Assembly: GCF_016741815.1 (NCBI RefSeq)
Contig: NZ_JAERRJ010000004.1
Span: 1 to 64,000 of the forward strand
Direction of reading: 5' to 3'
Length of the DNA stretch: 64,000 nt
From: Nocardia acididurans
Lineage (GTDB): Bacteria > Actinomycetota > Actinomycetes > Mycobacteriales > Mycobacteriaceae
Shown: positions 20,686 to 32,699 of the stretch, one piece after another
Layout of the letters: each line of letters starts with the position of its first letter
Position numbering within the stretch: position 1 is the stretch's first letter
Notes under the pieces: model-generated
Databases searched by the model: none
Told to the model about the DNA's origin: nothing
The model's input: the letters and a program-made list of their open reading frames with translations, nothing else
Translations under genes and position numbers: made by a program

Positions 20686-20849
20686 GGAAATCCTTTCCTT
20701 CCCTCGAGTGCCTTTTGCCTGTTCGAGGGTTCCTCCTGCAATCCGGTCTTCCACCGGATTCGGATGCCGTATCGCGCCTGCCCCGCCGTGCCTGCGGCTT
20801 CGCCACCGCGTGGGCTTCGCCACCAATACAAGAAGGTGGGAGAGATCAT
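20682..20849 (-). CDS. Possible rho leader ORF
   Basis: Within the 351-bp rho leader an ATG at 20849 opens a 55-codon frame (MISPTFLYWWRSPRGGEAAG at its start) whose TGA stop overlaps the rho GTG start as GTGA. Such overlap would couple translation of the two. E. coli rho also has a short leader ORF (rhoL). The ribosome site is poor, and part of the frame covers a duplicated GGTGGCGAAGCC sequence, so it may be chance. The rest of the leader (20850-21036) has CCAGTCAACTGG and a few weak dyads only. Confidence 0.25.
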   Translation of the reverse strand: MISPTFLYWWRSPRGGEAAGTAGQARYGIRIRWKTGLQEEPSNRQKALEGRKGFP

Positions 20850-21036
20850 TCCAGTTGACTGGCTACCCCCAAGTTTCGAGCCTCAAGCCTCGAGCCTGAG
20901 CAAGGAGCCTCTGGAGCGATTTGCCCTGATGAAGCACCGGCGTCTGACGCGCACGATGTACGGACTCCGTCAGAATAGCTCTCGGCCTGTACATCGGCAA
21001 GGCAGCCACGCTGTCAATCCCGCTTTGCGCGTCGGA

Positions 21037-23179
<2,143 letters not shown>

Positions 23180-23183
<4 letters not shown>

Positions 23184-24517
23184 TCCTCGGTGCCTTCCAA
23201 TCTCAGAACACTGGTCACGGACGTGACGGAGTCCAGTTCGGCCAACGCGGCAACGGTATCCGCCAGCGCCGATTCCTGCGCGTGGTGGGTCACCACGACC
23301 AGGCGGGCGCCCTCGTTCTGGCCCTCCTGACGGACCGTCGAGATGCTGACTCCGTGCTTGGCGAATTCGCCGGCCACCGCTTCGAGAACGCCGGTGCGGT
23401 CGGCGACCTGCAGGTTCACGTGATAGCGGGTGGGAGTGTCGCCGATCGACGCGATCGGCAACTCAGCATAAACCGATTCGCCCGGAGCGCGGCCACCGAA
23501 GAACTTGTTGCGCGCCGCCATGACGAGATCGCCCATGACCGCGGACGCGGTGGGAGCGCCACCCGCGCCCTGCCCGTAGAACATCAGGCGACCGGCGTTC
23601 TCGGCCTCCACGACCACGGCGTTGAACGCGCCGCTGACCGAGGCGAGCGGGTGCTTGCGCGGGATGAGCGCCGGGTAGACGCGCACCGACACCTGGTCCT
23701 TGCCGCCCTCGTCGCTGACGCGCTCGGCCATGGCCAGCAGTTTCACGGTGCAGCCGACGGCGGCGGCGGTCTCGAGATCCTCGGAGGTGATCTTCGAGAT
23801 GCCCTCGCGGTAGACGTCGGCGGCGGTCACCCGGGTGTGGAACGCCACGCTGGCCAGGATCGCGGCCTTGGCGGCGGCGTCGTAGCCCTCGACATCGGCG
23901 GTCGGGTCGGCCTCGGCGTAGCCCAGGCGGGTGGCCTCGGCGAGCACGTCGCCGTAGTCCGCGCCGGTCTCGGCCATCGCGGAGAGGATGAAATTCGTTG
24001 TGCCGTTGACGATTCCGACCACGCGGTTGACCCGGTCACCGGACAGCGACTGGATGAGCGGGCGGATCACCGGGATGGCGCCGGCGACGGCGGCCTCGAA
24101 ATACAGGTCGGCGCGGGCACTTTCGGCCGCGGCGGCCAGTTCACCGGTGTACTCGGCCAGCAGCGCCTTGTTGGCGGTGACGACGGACTTGCCGTTCTCC
24201 AGCGCGGTTTTGATGAGTTTGCGGGCCGGATCGATCCCGCCCATGACCTCGACGACGATATCGACGTCGTCGCGGGCGATGAGCGCCTCGGCGTCGGTGG
24301 TGAGCAGTTCGGCCGGGATGCCGCGATCCTTGCTCAGGTCGCGGACGGTCACCCCGCGCAGCACCACGGGTGCGCCGACGCGGTTGCACAGATCGTCGGC
24401 GTGATCGCGGATGATGCGGACCACTTCGGTACCGACCGTGCCCATGCCGAGGACCGCGATTCCGATCGGGTGATCCGATCCCCACACGCCGGTTTTGGCG
24501 TTGTTCGCCTCGGTCAT
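23180..24517 (-). CDS. hom: Homoserine dehydrogenase
   Basis: The NAD(P)-dependent enzyme reduces aspartate semialdehyde to homoserine, 445 aa. It shows the Rossmann motif [16 protein letters not shown], the catalytic region with [14 protein letters not shown] and [20 protein letters not shown], and a C-terminal ACT domain (from about residue 360, [21 protein letters not shown]) that usually mediates feedback inhibition by threonine. It overlaps lysA by 4 nt upstream and thrC by 4 nt downstream. Confidence 0.97.
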
Positions 24518-25935
24518 GCTTTCACCTCCAAGCTCAGTAGGTCCTCCACCGTCTCACGGCGAAGAATCAAGCGCGCCTTACCATCTCGCACCGCGACCAC
24601 GGCGGGCCGGGTGAGCAGGTTGTAACGGCTGGACATCGAGTAGCAGTACGCGCCGGTCGCCGCCACCGCCACCAGGTCCCCCGGGCCGACATCGGCCGGG
24701 ACCCAGGTGTCACGAATGACGATATCCCCACTCTCGCAATGCTTTCCGACCACACGGGCGACCACCGGGTCGGCGTCGCTGGAACGCGACACCAGCCGGA
24801 CGTCGTATTCGGCCTGATACAGCGCGGGCCGGATGTTGTCGCTCATGCCACCGTCGATGCTGACGTAGCGGCGGCGCAGCCCCGCGTCCAGCACCACATC
24901 TTTGATGGTGCCGACTTCGTACAGCGTTACAGTGCCGGGTCCGGCGATGGCGCGACCGGGCTCGACGGCGATGATCGGCATCGGCAGTCCGGCGCGCTCG
25001 GCCTCCTCGGCGACGATGCGGCGCAGGTTGGCGGCGAAGTCCACCAGGGACGGCGGATCGTCGTGCGGCAGGTACGAGATACCAAGGCCGCCACCGAGAT
25101 CCAGCACATTCACCTGTGCGGCGCGCTCGGGGCCGAACTTGTCGGCGACCTCGCGCAGCACGCCCAGCATGCGGCGGGTGGAGATCTCGAAGCCGTCGAT
25201 CTCGAAGATCTGCGAGCCGATGTGGCTGTGCAGGCCGACCAGGCGCAGGTTGTCGGATTCGAAGACGCGGGCGATGGCCTGCATGGCATCGCCGCTGGCG
25301 ATGGAGAAGCCGAACTTCTGGTCCTCGTGCGCGGTCGAAATGTATTCGTGGGTATGGGCTTCCACACCGACGGTGACGCGCACCAGCACGTCGACGACCT
25401 TGCCCGCGGTCCTGGCGACGGCTTCCAGGCGGTCGATCTCGATCAGCGAGTCGAGCACGATGTGACCGACCCCGGCCCGCACCGCGTACTCCAGTTCGGG
25501 CACCGATTTGTTGTTGCCGTGCAGTGCGATTCGCTCGGCCGGGAAGCCCGCGTGCAGTGCCACGGCCATCTCGCCGCCGGAGCAGACGTCCAGGTGCAGG
25601 CCCTCGTCGCGGATCCAGCGCGCGATCTCGCCGCACAGGAAGGCCTTGGAGGCGTAGTGGACTCGCGCACCCTCACCGAAGGCGGCGACCATATCCCGAC
25701 AGCGGGAACGGAAGTCGTCCTCGTCCACCACGAACAGCGGGGTCCCGAATTCGGCGGCCAGTTCGTGCACCGGCACACCGGCCAGGCGCACCACGCCGTC
25801 CTCGTCGCGAGAAGCGTTGCGCGGCCACACATTCGCGGGCAGTTCGATCATCTGCTTCGGCTCGGAAGGCCGTGCGGGCAGATTCTGGGCGGGCGGGATG
25901 TCCGCGTGGCGGGGACCGGCGGGGTGTGCACTCAT
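24514..25935 (-). CDS. lysA: Diaminopimelate decarboxylase
   Basis: A PLP enzyme of the alanine-racemase fold making lysine from meso-diaminopimelate, 473 aa. PLP lysine is in [10 protein letters not shown], the glycine loop in [11 protein letters not shown], the catalytic cysteine in [10 protein letters not shown], and PLP contacts in VEPGRAIAG. The N-terminus has about 28 extra residues before [13 protein letters not shown]; a second ATG there is possible. It starts immediately after the argS stop with no gap and overlaps hom by 4 nt. Confidence 0.97.
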   Translation of the reverse strand: MSAHPAGPRHADIPPAQNLPARPSEPKQMIELPANVWPRNASRDEDGVVRLAGVPVHELAAEFGTPLFVVDEDDFRSRCRDMVAAFGEGARVHYASKAFLCGEIARWIRDEGLHLDVCSGGEMAVALHAGFPAERIALHGNNKSVPELEYAVRAGVGHIVLDSLIEIDRLEAVARTAGKVVDVLVRVTVGVEAHTHEYISTAHEDQKFGFSIASGDAMQAIARVFESDNLRLVGLHSHIGSQIFEIDGFEISTRRMLGVLREVADKFGPERAAQVNVLDLGGGLGISYLPHDDPPSLVDFAANLRRIVAEEAERAGLPMPIIAVEPGRAIAGPGTVTLYEVGTIKDVVLDAGLRRRYVSIDGGMSDNIRPALYQAEYDVRLVSRSSDADPVVARVVGKHCESGDIVIRDTWVPADVGPGDLVAVAATGAYCYSMSSRYNLLTRPAVVAVRDGKARLILRRETVEDLLSLEVKA

Positions 25936-27594
25936 TTACATACGCTCCGGAGCTGAGACGCCTAGCAGGCCGAGGCCGTTGGCGAGAACCTGACGGGTAG
26001 CTTTGACCAGCTCGAGACGAGCGGCATTGAGGGGGGTGACGGGCTCGTCGCCCTGGGGAATGACGCGCAGCGTCTTGTCGGACTGGAACGGGTGGTACGC
26101 GCCCGCCAGTTCCTCCAGGTACCGCACCACGCGGTGCGGCTCGCGCATGTCGGCGGAGGTGGCCAGCACCCGCGGGTACTCGCCGAGGGTGCGAATGAGC
26201 TCGCCCTCGCGGTCGTCGACCAGCAGCGCGAAATCCGGTGTCACCGAGCCGTATTCGAATGCCGCCGCATTGCCGATGATCTGGTTGGTGCGGGCGTGCG
26301 CGTACTGCACGTAGTACACCGGGTTCTCGTTGTCGGTCCGGGTCCACAGATCCAGGTCGATATCGATGCTGGAGTTCACCGAGCTGCGCACCAGGGAGTA
26401 GCGGGCGGCGTCCACGCCGATCTCGCTCACCAGATCGTCCAGGGTCACCACGGTTCCGGCGCGCTTGCTCATGCGCACGGCCTGACCGTCCTTGACCAGG
26501 TTCACCATCTGGCCGATGAGCACCTCGACGGTGTCGGGGTCGTCGCCGAACGCCGCGGCGGCGGCCTTGAGGCGGCCGATGTAGCCGTGGTGGTCCGCGC
26601 CCAGCATGTAGATGCACAGATCGAAGCCGCGCGAGCGCTTGTTCTGGAAGTAGGCGATGTCACCGCCGATATACGCGGATTTTCCATCGCTCTTGATGAC
26701 GACGCGGTCCTTGTCGTCACCGTATTCGGTGGAGGCGATCCACCACGCGCCGTCCTTCTCGTACAGGTTGCCGGACGCCTTGAGCTCGTCGAGGGCCTTC
26801 TCGACCGCGCCGGAGGCGAACAGCGAACTCTCGTTGAAGTACACGTCGAAGTCGACGCCGAAGTCGTGCAGCGTCTGCTTGATGTGCGCGAACATGAGCT
26901 CGACGCCTTCGTGGCGGAACAGTTCGTGGCGTTCGGTTTCCGGCAGTTCGGCCGCACCCGGGTTCGCCCGCACGATGGTCTCGGCGATCTCGTTGATGTA
27001 CGCGCCCGCGTAGCCGTCCTCCGGCGTCGGCTGCCCGGTGGCGGCCGCGACCAGCGAGTTGGCGAAGCGGTCGATCTGCGCGCCGTGGTCGTTGAAGTAG
27101 TACTCGCGGGTGACGTCCGCGCCCTGCGCCGACAGGATGCGCCCGAGCGCGTCGCCGACCGCGGCCCAGCGGGTGCCGCCCAGGTGGATGGGTCCGGTCG
27201 GGTTGGCGGATACGAACTCCAGGTTGATCCGCCGGCCGCCGAGTGCGTCCGCGGTGCCGAACCTTTCCCCCGCCGCCAGGATCGTCTCGATGATCGCGCC
27301 CTGCGCGGCCTTGGCGAGCCGGATGTTCAGGAAGCCCGGACCGGCCACCTCGGCGACGTCGACACCGTCGGCTTCGCCCAGCGCGGCGGCCAGCAGTTCG
27401 GCGAATTCGCGGGGTGCCATTCCAGCCCGCTTACCTACCTGCATCGCCAAATTCGTGGCATAGTCACCGTGCTCAGGGTTGCGGGGGCGCTCCACCTTGA
27501 CCTCGTCGGGCAGGACCGAAGGGTCGGATCCGCGTTCGACAAGTACCTTCGCCGCGGTAGCGCGAAGGAGATCTGCAAGGTCAGCTGGAGTCAC
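25936..27594 (-). CDS. argS: Arginyl-tRNA synthetase
   Basis: A class I synthetase of 552 aa. The HIGH-type motif reads [20 protein letters not shown] and the KMSKS-type loop reads [11 protein letters not shown]. The N-terminal Add1 domain and C-terminal anticodon-binding domain are present. The start is a GTG at 27594. It heads the minus-strand block that runs to murA, and the order argS-lysA-hom-thrC-thrB-rho matches M. tuberculosis. Confidence 0.96.
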   Translation of the reverse strand: MTPADLADLLRATAAKVLVERGSDPSVLPDEVKVERPRNPEHGDYATNLAMQVGKRAGMAPREFAELLAAALGEADGVDVAEVAGPGFLNIRLAKAAQGAIIETILAAGERFGTADALGGRRINLEFVSANPTGPIHLGGTRWAAVGDALGRILSAQGADVTREYYFNDHGAQIDRFANSLVAAATGQPTPEDGYAGAYINEIAETIVRANPGAAELPETERHELFRHEGVELMFAHIKQTLHDFGVDFDVYFNESSLFASGAVEKALDELKASGNLYEKDGAWWIASTEYGDDKDRVVIKSDGKSAYIGGDIAYFQNKRSRGFDLCIYMLGADHHGYIGRLKAAAAAFGDDPDTVEVLIGQMVNLVKDGQAVRMSKRAGTVVTLDDLVSEIGVDAARYSLVRSSVNSSIDIDLDLWTRTDNENPVYYVQYAHARTNQIIGNAAAFEYGSVTPDFALLVDDREGELIRTLGEYPRVLATSADMREPHRVVRYLEELAGAYHPFQSDKTLRVIPQGDEPVTPLNAARLELVKATRQVLANGLGLLGVSAPERM

Positions 27595-27661
27595 GAGTCA
27601 CTATCCTATGGTCTGAGCAGGTAACCGCCGCGAGCGGGCACCTACCGGGCAGGCGCCCAGC

Positions 27662-27684
27662 AAACGATGCTCCCCGCATCGTTT
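27662..27684. promoter_or_regulatory. Inverted repeat in the argS/DUF3105 divergent gap
   Basis: The perfect 9-bp arms AAACGATGC/GCATCGTTT are separated by TCCCC. It lies 67 bp before argS on one side and 35 bp before the DUF3105 gene on the other. An operator for either promoter is possible, as is a hairpin in the plus-strand leader. No known consensus was recognised. Confidence 0.45.
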
Positions 27685-27719
27685 GATTGTCCGACACGTC
27701 GAAAAGAGCACAACAAGCG

Positions 27720-28658
27720 ATGCCGAGCAGGACCAGTGCCAAGTCGGCCAAGGCCATCAAGGCCGCGGGCAAATCGTCGCCTTCGCTCCGCAAGGGCGGT
27801 GGCGGCGGCAAACTGCCCACCAAACGTAACGTTCCCTGGATGCTGATCGGCGCGATCGTGACGATTGTCGCGCTGGTCGGGGCCATCGCCTGGTACCTGG
27901 TGCCCAAGTACCACGCCAAGGAGGAGCTGAAGAACCCGTCGGCCTACATCGACGGCGTGGTGAAGAAGGAGTACGACGCGGGCCTGCACGTGGCATCGAC
28001 GCAGCGCGTGGCCTACGACCAGACCCCGGCCTTCGGCGGCCCGCACGACTCGTCCTGGGCGGCGTGCACGGGCGTGGTCTACAGCAAGGCGATCCGCACC
28101 GAGAACGCGGTGCATTCGCTGGAGCACGGCGCGGTGTGGATCACCTACAACCCGGACAAGGTGGACGCCGCGGGTATCGACACTCTGAAGAAGAAGGTCG
28201 AGGGCCAGCCGTACATGCTGATGTCGCCCTACCCGAACCTGGACAAGCCTATCTCGTTGCAGGCGTGGGGCCATCAGCTCAAGCTGGACTCGGTCAGCGA
28301 TGCCCGGGTGGATCGGTTCATCAAGGATCTGCGCCTGAACCCGAACACCTACCCCGAGGTCGGCGCGAGCTGCGCGAACCCGACCTTCGACCCGAACAAC
28401 CCGCCCGCGTTCGATCCGAGCGCGCCGGGTCCGGACGCGGTGCCGATGGACGGTAACGGCCTGACCCCGGATCCGACCGAGCTGGGCGGCACCGGCGGTC
28501 TGATGCCGGGCGGTCTGCCGGGCGGCGATCTGGGCGGCCTCGGCGGCCTGGATGGGAGCACCCTGCCCACCGATCTCTTCCCGACCGTGCCGGTTCCGGC
28601 CGACGGGCAGACCGAGAACCCGGGTCCGGCGACCGACGCGCCGGCCGCGGGTCAGTGA
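27720..28658 (+). CDS. DUF3105 single-pass membrane protein
   Basis: A 312-aa protein. A basic N-terminus with GGGGGKLPT precedes one transmembrane helix (about residues 39-60, MLIGAIVTIVALVGAIAWYLV). The DUF3105 domain follows, with AFGGPHDSSWAACTGVVYS, SLEHGAVWITYNP and WGHQLKLDSV. A low-complexity Pro/Gly/Asp tail (GGLMPGGLPGGDLGGLGGL) ends the protein. The family function is unknown. I chose the ATG at 27720 over a TTG at 27687. It overlaps the following DUF305 gene, and such pairs recur in actinobacteria, pointing to a shared envelope role, possibly in metal handling. Confidence 0.8.
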   Translation: MPSRTSAKSAKAIKAAGKSSPSLRKGGGGGKLPTKRNVPWMLIGAIVTIVALVGAIAWYLVPKYHAKEELKNPSAYIDGVVKKEYDAGLHVASTQRVAYDQTPAFGGPHDSSWAACTGVVYSKAIRTENAVHSLEHGAVWITYNPDKVDAAGIDTLKKKVEGQPYMLMSPYPNLDKPISLQAWGHQLKLDSVSDARVDRFIKDLRLNPNTYPEVGASCANPTFDPNNPPAFDPSAPGPDAVPMDGNGLTPDPTELGGTGGLMPGGLPGGDLGGLGGLDGSTLPTDLFPTVPVPADGQTENPGPATDAPAAGQ

Positions 28659-29392
28659 TGGCTCCGCTGGTGCCCGACGACGAGATCCGTGACTTCGGTG
28701 GGGCCGACCCCGCCGACGCTCCCGCCCGGACCGGCCAGCGCACCGCGCTGCTGGTCCTGGGTGTGATCGGCGTGCTGCTGCTGGGCGTGGCGCTGGGCGT
28801 GCTGCTGCGAATTCCCTTGGACAACAAGGCCGATACCGCGCCGAGCCCCGTCGACGTCGGCTTCTGCCAGGACATGTCGGTGCATCACCAGCAGGCGGTG
28901 GAGATGTCGGCGGTGGCCTTCAGCGGTTCCACCGATCCGGCGGTGAAGCGACTGGCCTACGACATCCTCACCACCCAGCAGAGCCAGGCCGGCCGCATGC
29001 AGGGCTGGCTGCAGATGTGGGGTGAGCCGATGCTGCCGGTGGGCGGCTACATGGGCTGGATGAGCAATTCGTCGGGTGCGGGCCACCACGGCGGCACGAC
29101 CACCGCGGGCAACCATTCCGGCCCGGTGCAGTCCATGCCCGGCATGGCCTCCACCGAGGAGCTCACCGCCCTGGGCAAGGCCACCGGCCCGGCCCTGGAC
29201 GTGATGTTCCTGCAGCTGATGCTGCGCCATCACCAGGGCGGCATGCCGATGATCGAGTACGCCACCCAGCACGCCGACACCGACGCGGTGCGCTCCCTGG
29301 CGACCAGCATGGCCAAAACCCAAGCGGGCGAATCCCAGCTGATGACCACCATGCTCACCGAACGCGGCGCCACCCCCCTCCCGATGAACTGA
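28658..29392 (+). CDS. DUF305 membrane-anchored protein, histidine/methionine-rich
   Basis: A 244-aa protein with one N-terminal membrane helix (about 29-52, LLVLGVIGVLLLGVALGVLL), then a four-helix DUF305 domain outside. Paired motifs FCQDMSVHHQQAVEMSA and LMLRHHQGGMPMIEYA are typical. The middle is rich in His, Met and Gly (GHHGGTTTAGNHSG). DUF305 proteins belong to the ferritin-like fold and have often been linked to copper. The start codon overlaps the previous stop (TGATG); a GTG one codon earlier would also overlap. A strong terminator follows, so the pair forms a closed two-gene operon. Confidence 0.85.
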   Translation: MAPLVPDDEIRDFGGADPADAPARTGQRTALLVLGVIGVLLLGVALGVLLRIPLDNKADTAPSPVDVGFCQDMSVHHQQAVEMSAVAFSGSTDPAVKRLAYDILTTQQSQAGRMQGWLQMWGEPMLPVGGYMGWMSNSSGAGHHGGTTTAGNHSGPVQSMPGMASTEELTALGKATGPALDVMFLQLMLRHHQGGMPMIEYATQHADTDAVRSLATSMAKTQAGESQLMTTMLTERGATPLPMN

Positions 29393-29396
29393 CCCG

Positions 29397-29440
29397 CGCG
29401 GACCGGGTGCCCGAATAACACCCGGTCCGCGAATGTTTTT
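29397..29440 (+). terminator. Intrinsic terminator after the DUF3105/DUF305 operon
   Basis: A 13-bp perfect stem (CGCGGACCGGGTG/CACCCGGTCCGCG) with a 9-nt loop is followed by AATGTTTTT. It begins 5 bp after the stop codon. Confidence 0.92.
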
Positions 29441-29505
29441 GGCGCAGCGCAGTCCATGCGATACGCTTTCCCAGCCCGCTCGCAGCGCCGAGGGGGTCCA
29501 TCCCC

Positions 29506-29578
29506 GCCCTCGTAGCTCAGGGGATAGAGCGTCTGCCTCCGGAGCAGAAGGCCGCAGGTTCGAATCCTGCCGAGGGCA
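29506..29578 (+). tRNA. tRNA-Arg (anticodon CCG)
   Basis: A complete 73-nt cloverleaf. The acceptor arms GCCCTCG/CGAGGGC carry an A discriminator. TAGCTCAGGGGATAGAGC forms the D arm, loop CTCCGGA gives anticodon CCG reading CGG, and GGTTCGAATCC is the T arm. The CCA end is not encoded. Confidence 0.97.
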
Positions 29579-29587
29579 CCGCAGTAC

Positions 29588-29616
29588 GGCCCCGATCGTG
29601 AATCACGGTCGGGGCC
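29588..29616 (+). terminator. Terminator after tRNA-Arg
   Basis: GGCCCCGATCGTG pairs with CACGGTCGGGGCC (one T-G pair) around a short AAT loop, starting 10 bp after the tRNA and followed by TTACTTATT. Confidence 0.85.
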
Positions 29617-29756
29617 TTACTTATTCGCCGGGGCGTCTAGCAGCGTTGATATCGATTGTCAATCGACTCGGCCGACACCGAGCAGTGCATACACGGCACG
29701 GATCGGGGTGCGTTGCCTTGCCGCTGGATAGCCAGACGGAACGGTATGTTTTTCAC

Positions 29757-31031
29757 ATGTCGGAGATCGAGATCGCGAGGGCGGGGGCTGCGGCCGCCCG
29801 ACGCACGAGCGCTGGCATCGTGACCACGACCCTGGCCGCGGTGCTCGCCGGATCGATCGCCGCCACCGGAAGCGTTGCGGCACTGCCCGTCTCGGACGAG
29901 GGGAACCCGGCGGCCGCCTTCTACGATCCGCCCGAGGACCGCGTGCCCGGGGCGCCGGGATCGGTGATCCAGTTGCGGCCGCTCATCGACGAACCGGCGC
30001 TGCCGGGGGCGCAGAACTATCTGGTGCTGTACCGGTCGGTGAATATGCAGGGGCGGACGGTGCCGGTGTCGGGCACCCTCGCCGTGCCCGAGGGGACGCC
30101 ACCGGCGGGCGGCTGGCCGCTGATCTCGTGGGCGCACGGCACCACCGGGGTCGCCGATATGTGCGCGCCGTCGCTGGACACCTCCGACGAATTCCCGGCA
30201 CACGACTACACCTCCCTGGTGCGCCGGGTGCAGGCGCGGTGGATCGCCGCCGGATACGCGGTGGCGCAGACCGACTACCAGGGGCTGGGCACGCCCGGCC
30301 CGCACGGCTACCTGATCGGCGCCGCCGAGCAGCGGGCCGTGACCGATATGGCAAGGGCCGCACGGGAAATCGATCCGGGGATCGGCACCCGCTGGGTGGC
30401 GATGGGCCATTCGCAGGGCGGTCAGGCGGCGATCTTCACCGCCGCGCAGGCCCAGCGATGGGCGCCGGAGCTGCAACTGATCGGATCGGTCGCGCTGGCC
30501 CCGGCCTCCCATCAGGGCATCGGACTGCAGGCGACCCGGGTGGCCACCTCGGTGGGGGCCGCCACGGCGGTGGGATCCTTCACCGGTGGGGCGACATCCT
30601 TTCTGCCGCTGATCATTCGGGGCGCGCAGACGGTGGCGGCGGTGGATCCGGCCCACTTCCTCACCGCCCGCGCCGACTCGATGATGGCGCTGGCCGACAC
30701 CGGCTGCATCGGCCAACTGCGGCGGCCCGACGAATGGGGCGGAGTGCCCGCCGGAGAAGTGTTCTCCCCCACCGGCGATGCCGCGGCGCTGATCCGGGTG
30801 CTGAACGAGAACGACCCCAGCGCACTGACTTTCGCGCAGCCGGTCCTGGTGCTGCAGGGTCGCGCCGATACCACGGTGCCCGCCTTCGCCACCGACGCCA
30901 TGGTGGCGCGGCAGCGGGTGAGCGGGCAGCCGGTGCAGTATCGCGGCTATCCGGGCGCGGACCATCGCGGGATTCTGGAGGCGTCCTACTCCGACGCGCT
31001 GGCCTGGGTCAACGCCCGCTTCGGACGCTGA
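29757..31031 (+). CDS. Secreted alpha/beta-hydrolase, lipase (LIP) family
   Basis: A 424-aa exported protein. A signal-like hydrophobic segment (TLAAVLAGSIAATGSVAAL, residues about 25-44) precedes the LIP-type secretory lipase core. The nucleophile elbow is GHSQGG, the acid is likely in QGRADTTVPA, and the histidine is in YPGADHRGI, completing the triad. It likely cleaves lipid or wax esters outside the cell; the substrate is unknown. I chose the ATG at 29757 (MSEIEIARAG); the open frame runs upstream through the tRNA and is not coding there. Its end overlaps the convergent membrane protein gene by 46 bp. The dyad CGATTGTCAATCG (29653-29665) lies upstream. Confidence 0.85.
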   Translation: MSEIEIARAGAAAARRTSAGIVTTTLAAVLAGSIAATGSVAALPVSDEGNPAAAFYDPPEDRVPGAPGSVIQLRPLIDEPALPGAQNYLVLYRSVNMQGRTVPVSGTLAVPEGTPPAGGWPLISWAHGTTGVADMCAPSLDTSDEFPAHDYTSLVRRVQARWIAAGYAVAQTDYQGLGTPGPHGYLIGAAEQRAVTDMARAAREIDPGIGTRWVAMGHSQGGQAAIFTAAQAQRWAPELQLIGSVALAPASHQGIGLQATRVATSVGAATAVGSFTGGATSFLPLIIRGAQTVAAVDPAHFLTARADSMMALADTGCIGQLRRPDEWGGVPAGEVFSPTGDAAALIRVLNENDPSALTFAQPVLVLQGRADTTVPAFATDAMVARQRVSGQPVQYRGYPGADHRGILEASYSDALAWVNARFGR

Positions 31032-32377
31032 AGCCCAACCGGCCCCGGGAAATCCACTGCCGCACCACGGAATCGGTGCAGCAGGTAGATGGAGGCGGCG
31101 CATCCCACGGCGGTCGCCAGCGCGAGCCAGCCGGGGCCGGCGGTGATGTAGCCGTTCGGATCGCGGTACCAGTGCTGCGAATACGCGACGCGCCCGAAGC
31201 TGCTGCCGCGCAAGGCGGTCACCAGGCAGGGCACCAGGAGCGCGGTCATGGCGACCACGCTGCCGATGGCCGCGGTGGGTGCGGCCGCGGCGAAGCAGTA
31301 GCCCAGCAGCAGGCCCAAGGCGGTGATGCCGATGAGCGGCACCACCTCACTCTGGTGACCGATCGGCGCGGTGACCGCGGCGAACACCGACAGCGCGGCG
31401 CAACCGGCGACTCCCGCCCACGGATTGGGCAGGCGGCGGCCGAGGGCGTAACCGGCGGCCACGGCGATCAGGGGCAGCGGGGCGCTCCAATCGGGGCGGG
31501 GCACCGCGATGACGGCGCTGCCCGCGTTCGTCACCGCCACCACCAGCAGTACCAGCGTGCCGTCACGGCCGGGCAGCAGGAAGGCGGCGAGCAGGGCCGC
31601 GACGACGATGACAGTCAGTGCCGCAGCGATATTCACGGTCGTGGTGGCGTGCCGCACGAGCCACTCGGTACTCGCGACGGTCGCCGTCACCAACAGCAGG
31701 GCGGCCACGATGGGGCCGATGGGCAGATCGGTGTTCTCGTTCTCGAGGGCGCGCTCGTGCACCTGGACGCCGGTCGCGACCACCAGCGCCACCACGCCCA
31801 GGATCAGCACCCAGACCGGCGGGATACCGGAGGAGGCCCATTCGATGAAGGGCCGGTTGGTCGCGCCCGGTGAGGGCAGCGCGGTGAGGTCGCCGATCAG
31901 AATGCTGGCGAGCGCGCCGATCAGGTAGGCGGTGGTGGCGGCCCGGTGCCCGGCCACCGCGACGGCGAGCGCGCCGAGCAGGATGCCGCTGAAGATCGAG
32001 TCGATGTAGTTGACCGTGGTGAGCGTGCCCGCGGTGGCCTCGGCCCGCTCGAACAGGTGCCCCACCAGCAGGACCACGGCACTGCCCAGCGCGGCGATCC
32101 AGGCCGCCCGCCGGCCCAGCGCGACGGAGAGCCCGGCGCTCACCACGGCGAAAACAGCACCCGCCGCAGCCGCCCGCGGCATGTTCACCACCAGCAGATC
32201 CAGTTGCAGAATCGGCCCGTCGGCCGTGCGCCCGAGATCGAGCGGAGCCAGCAGCAACAAACCCGCGATCACCGCACCCAGAAATGCGGCGATGGTCTCG
32301 ATTCTCCCGCTGTACCTGCGGATATCCGGCCACGCGGGCTCACTTGTCGGGTGCGTCAACGCGAACCTCGCGCCCAT
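30986..32377 (-). CDS. Polytopic membrane protein of unknown function
   Basis: A 463-aa protein with about 13 predicted transmembrane helices, alanine-, valine- and leucine-rich. The first is at about residues 31-48 and the last at 418-437. There are no recognisable catalytic motifs. A feature between helices is the extramembrane segment SSFGRVAYSQHWYRDPNGYI near residue 400. I recognise no family. It is convergent with the lipase and overlaps its last 46 bp. It has no same-strand partner, since the next upstream minus-strand gene is more than 300 bp away. Confidence 0.7.
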   Translation of the reverse strand: MGARFALTHPTSEPAWPDIRRYSGRIETIAAFLGAVIAGLLLLAPLDLGRTADGPILQLDLLVVNMPRAAAAGAVFAVVSAGLSVALGRRAAWIAALGSAVVLLVGHLFERAEATAGTLTTVNYIDSIFSGILLGALAVAVAGHRAATTAYLIGALASILIGDLTALPSPGATNRPFIEWASSGIPPVWVLILGVVALVVATGVQVHERALENENTDLPIGPIVAALLLVTATVASTEWLVRHATTTVNIAAALTVIVVAALLAAFLLPGRDGTLVLLVVAVTNAGSAVIAVPRPDWSAPLPLIAVAAGYALGRRLPNPWAGVAGCAALSVFAAVTAPIGHQSEVVPLIGITALGLLLGYCFAAAAPTAAIGSVVAMTALLVPCLVTALRGSSFGRVAYSQHWYRDPNGYITAGPGWLALATAVGCAASIYLLHRFRGAAVDFPGPVGLQRPKRALTQASASE

Positions 32378-32699
32378 CTCGCCACCTGCCCTATCGGTGA
32401 TGCGACGCCTATCGCGCTACTGCGAAACAACAGCTAACTGAATACGAGGGTAACAGTCATATACGCGCCGGGCCGGTCGGGTGATCCCGGGCACAACACC
32501 CCGCTGATCGCCGGCCCAAGCCCCACGGTGACCCCGGCCTAGATCCCTCGGGGCCATCCGAGCCCGAGGACGCCACCGCTGGCGCGGCCCATACCCTCGC
32601 GGTCGTCGCCGACAGCGCGTGGGCGGGGTCCACGACGGGCCGGTGCGGATCGCGGCCACCGGCGCGCGCCGGAATTGGCGGGGCGGCTACCCGACGAGG
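32378..32699. other. 322-bp gap, no gene seen
   Basis: Upstream of the membrane protein and downstream of the TIGR03086 gene. The part at 32430-32470 is relatively AT-rich (ATACGAGGGTAACAGTCATA) and could hold the promoter for the membrane protein. Open frames here are short and not supported by ribosome sites. Confidence 0.4.
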
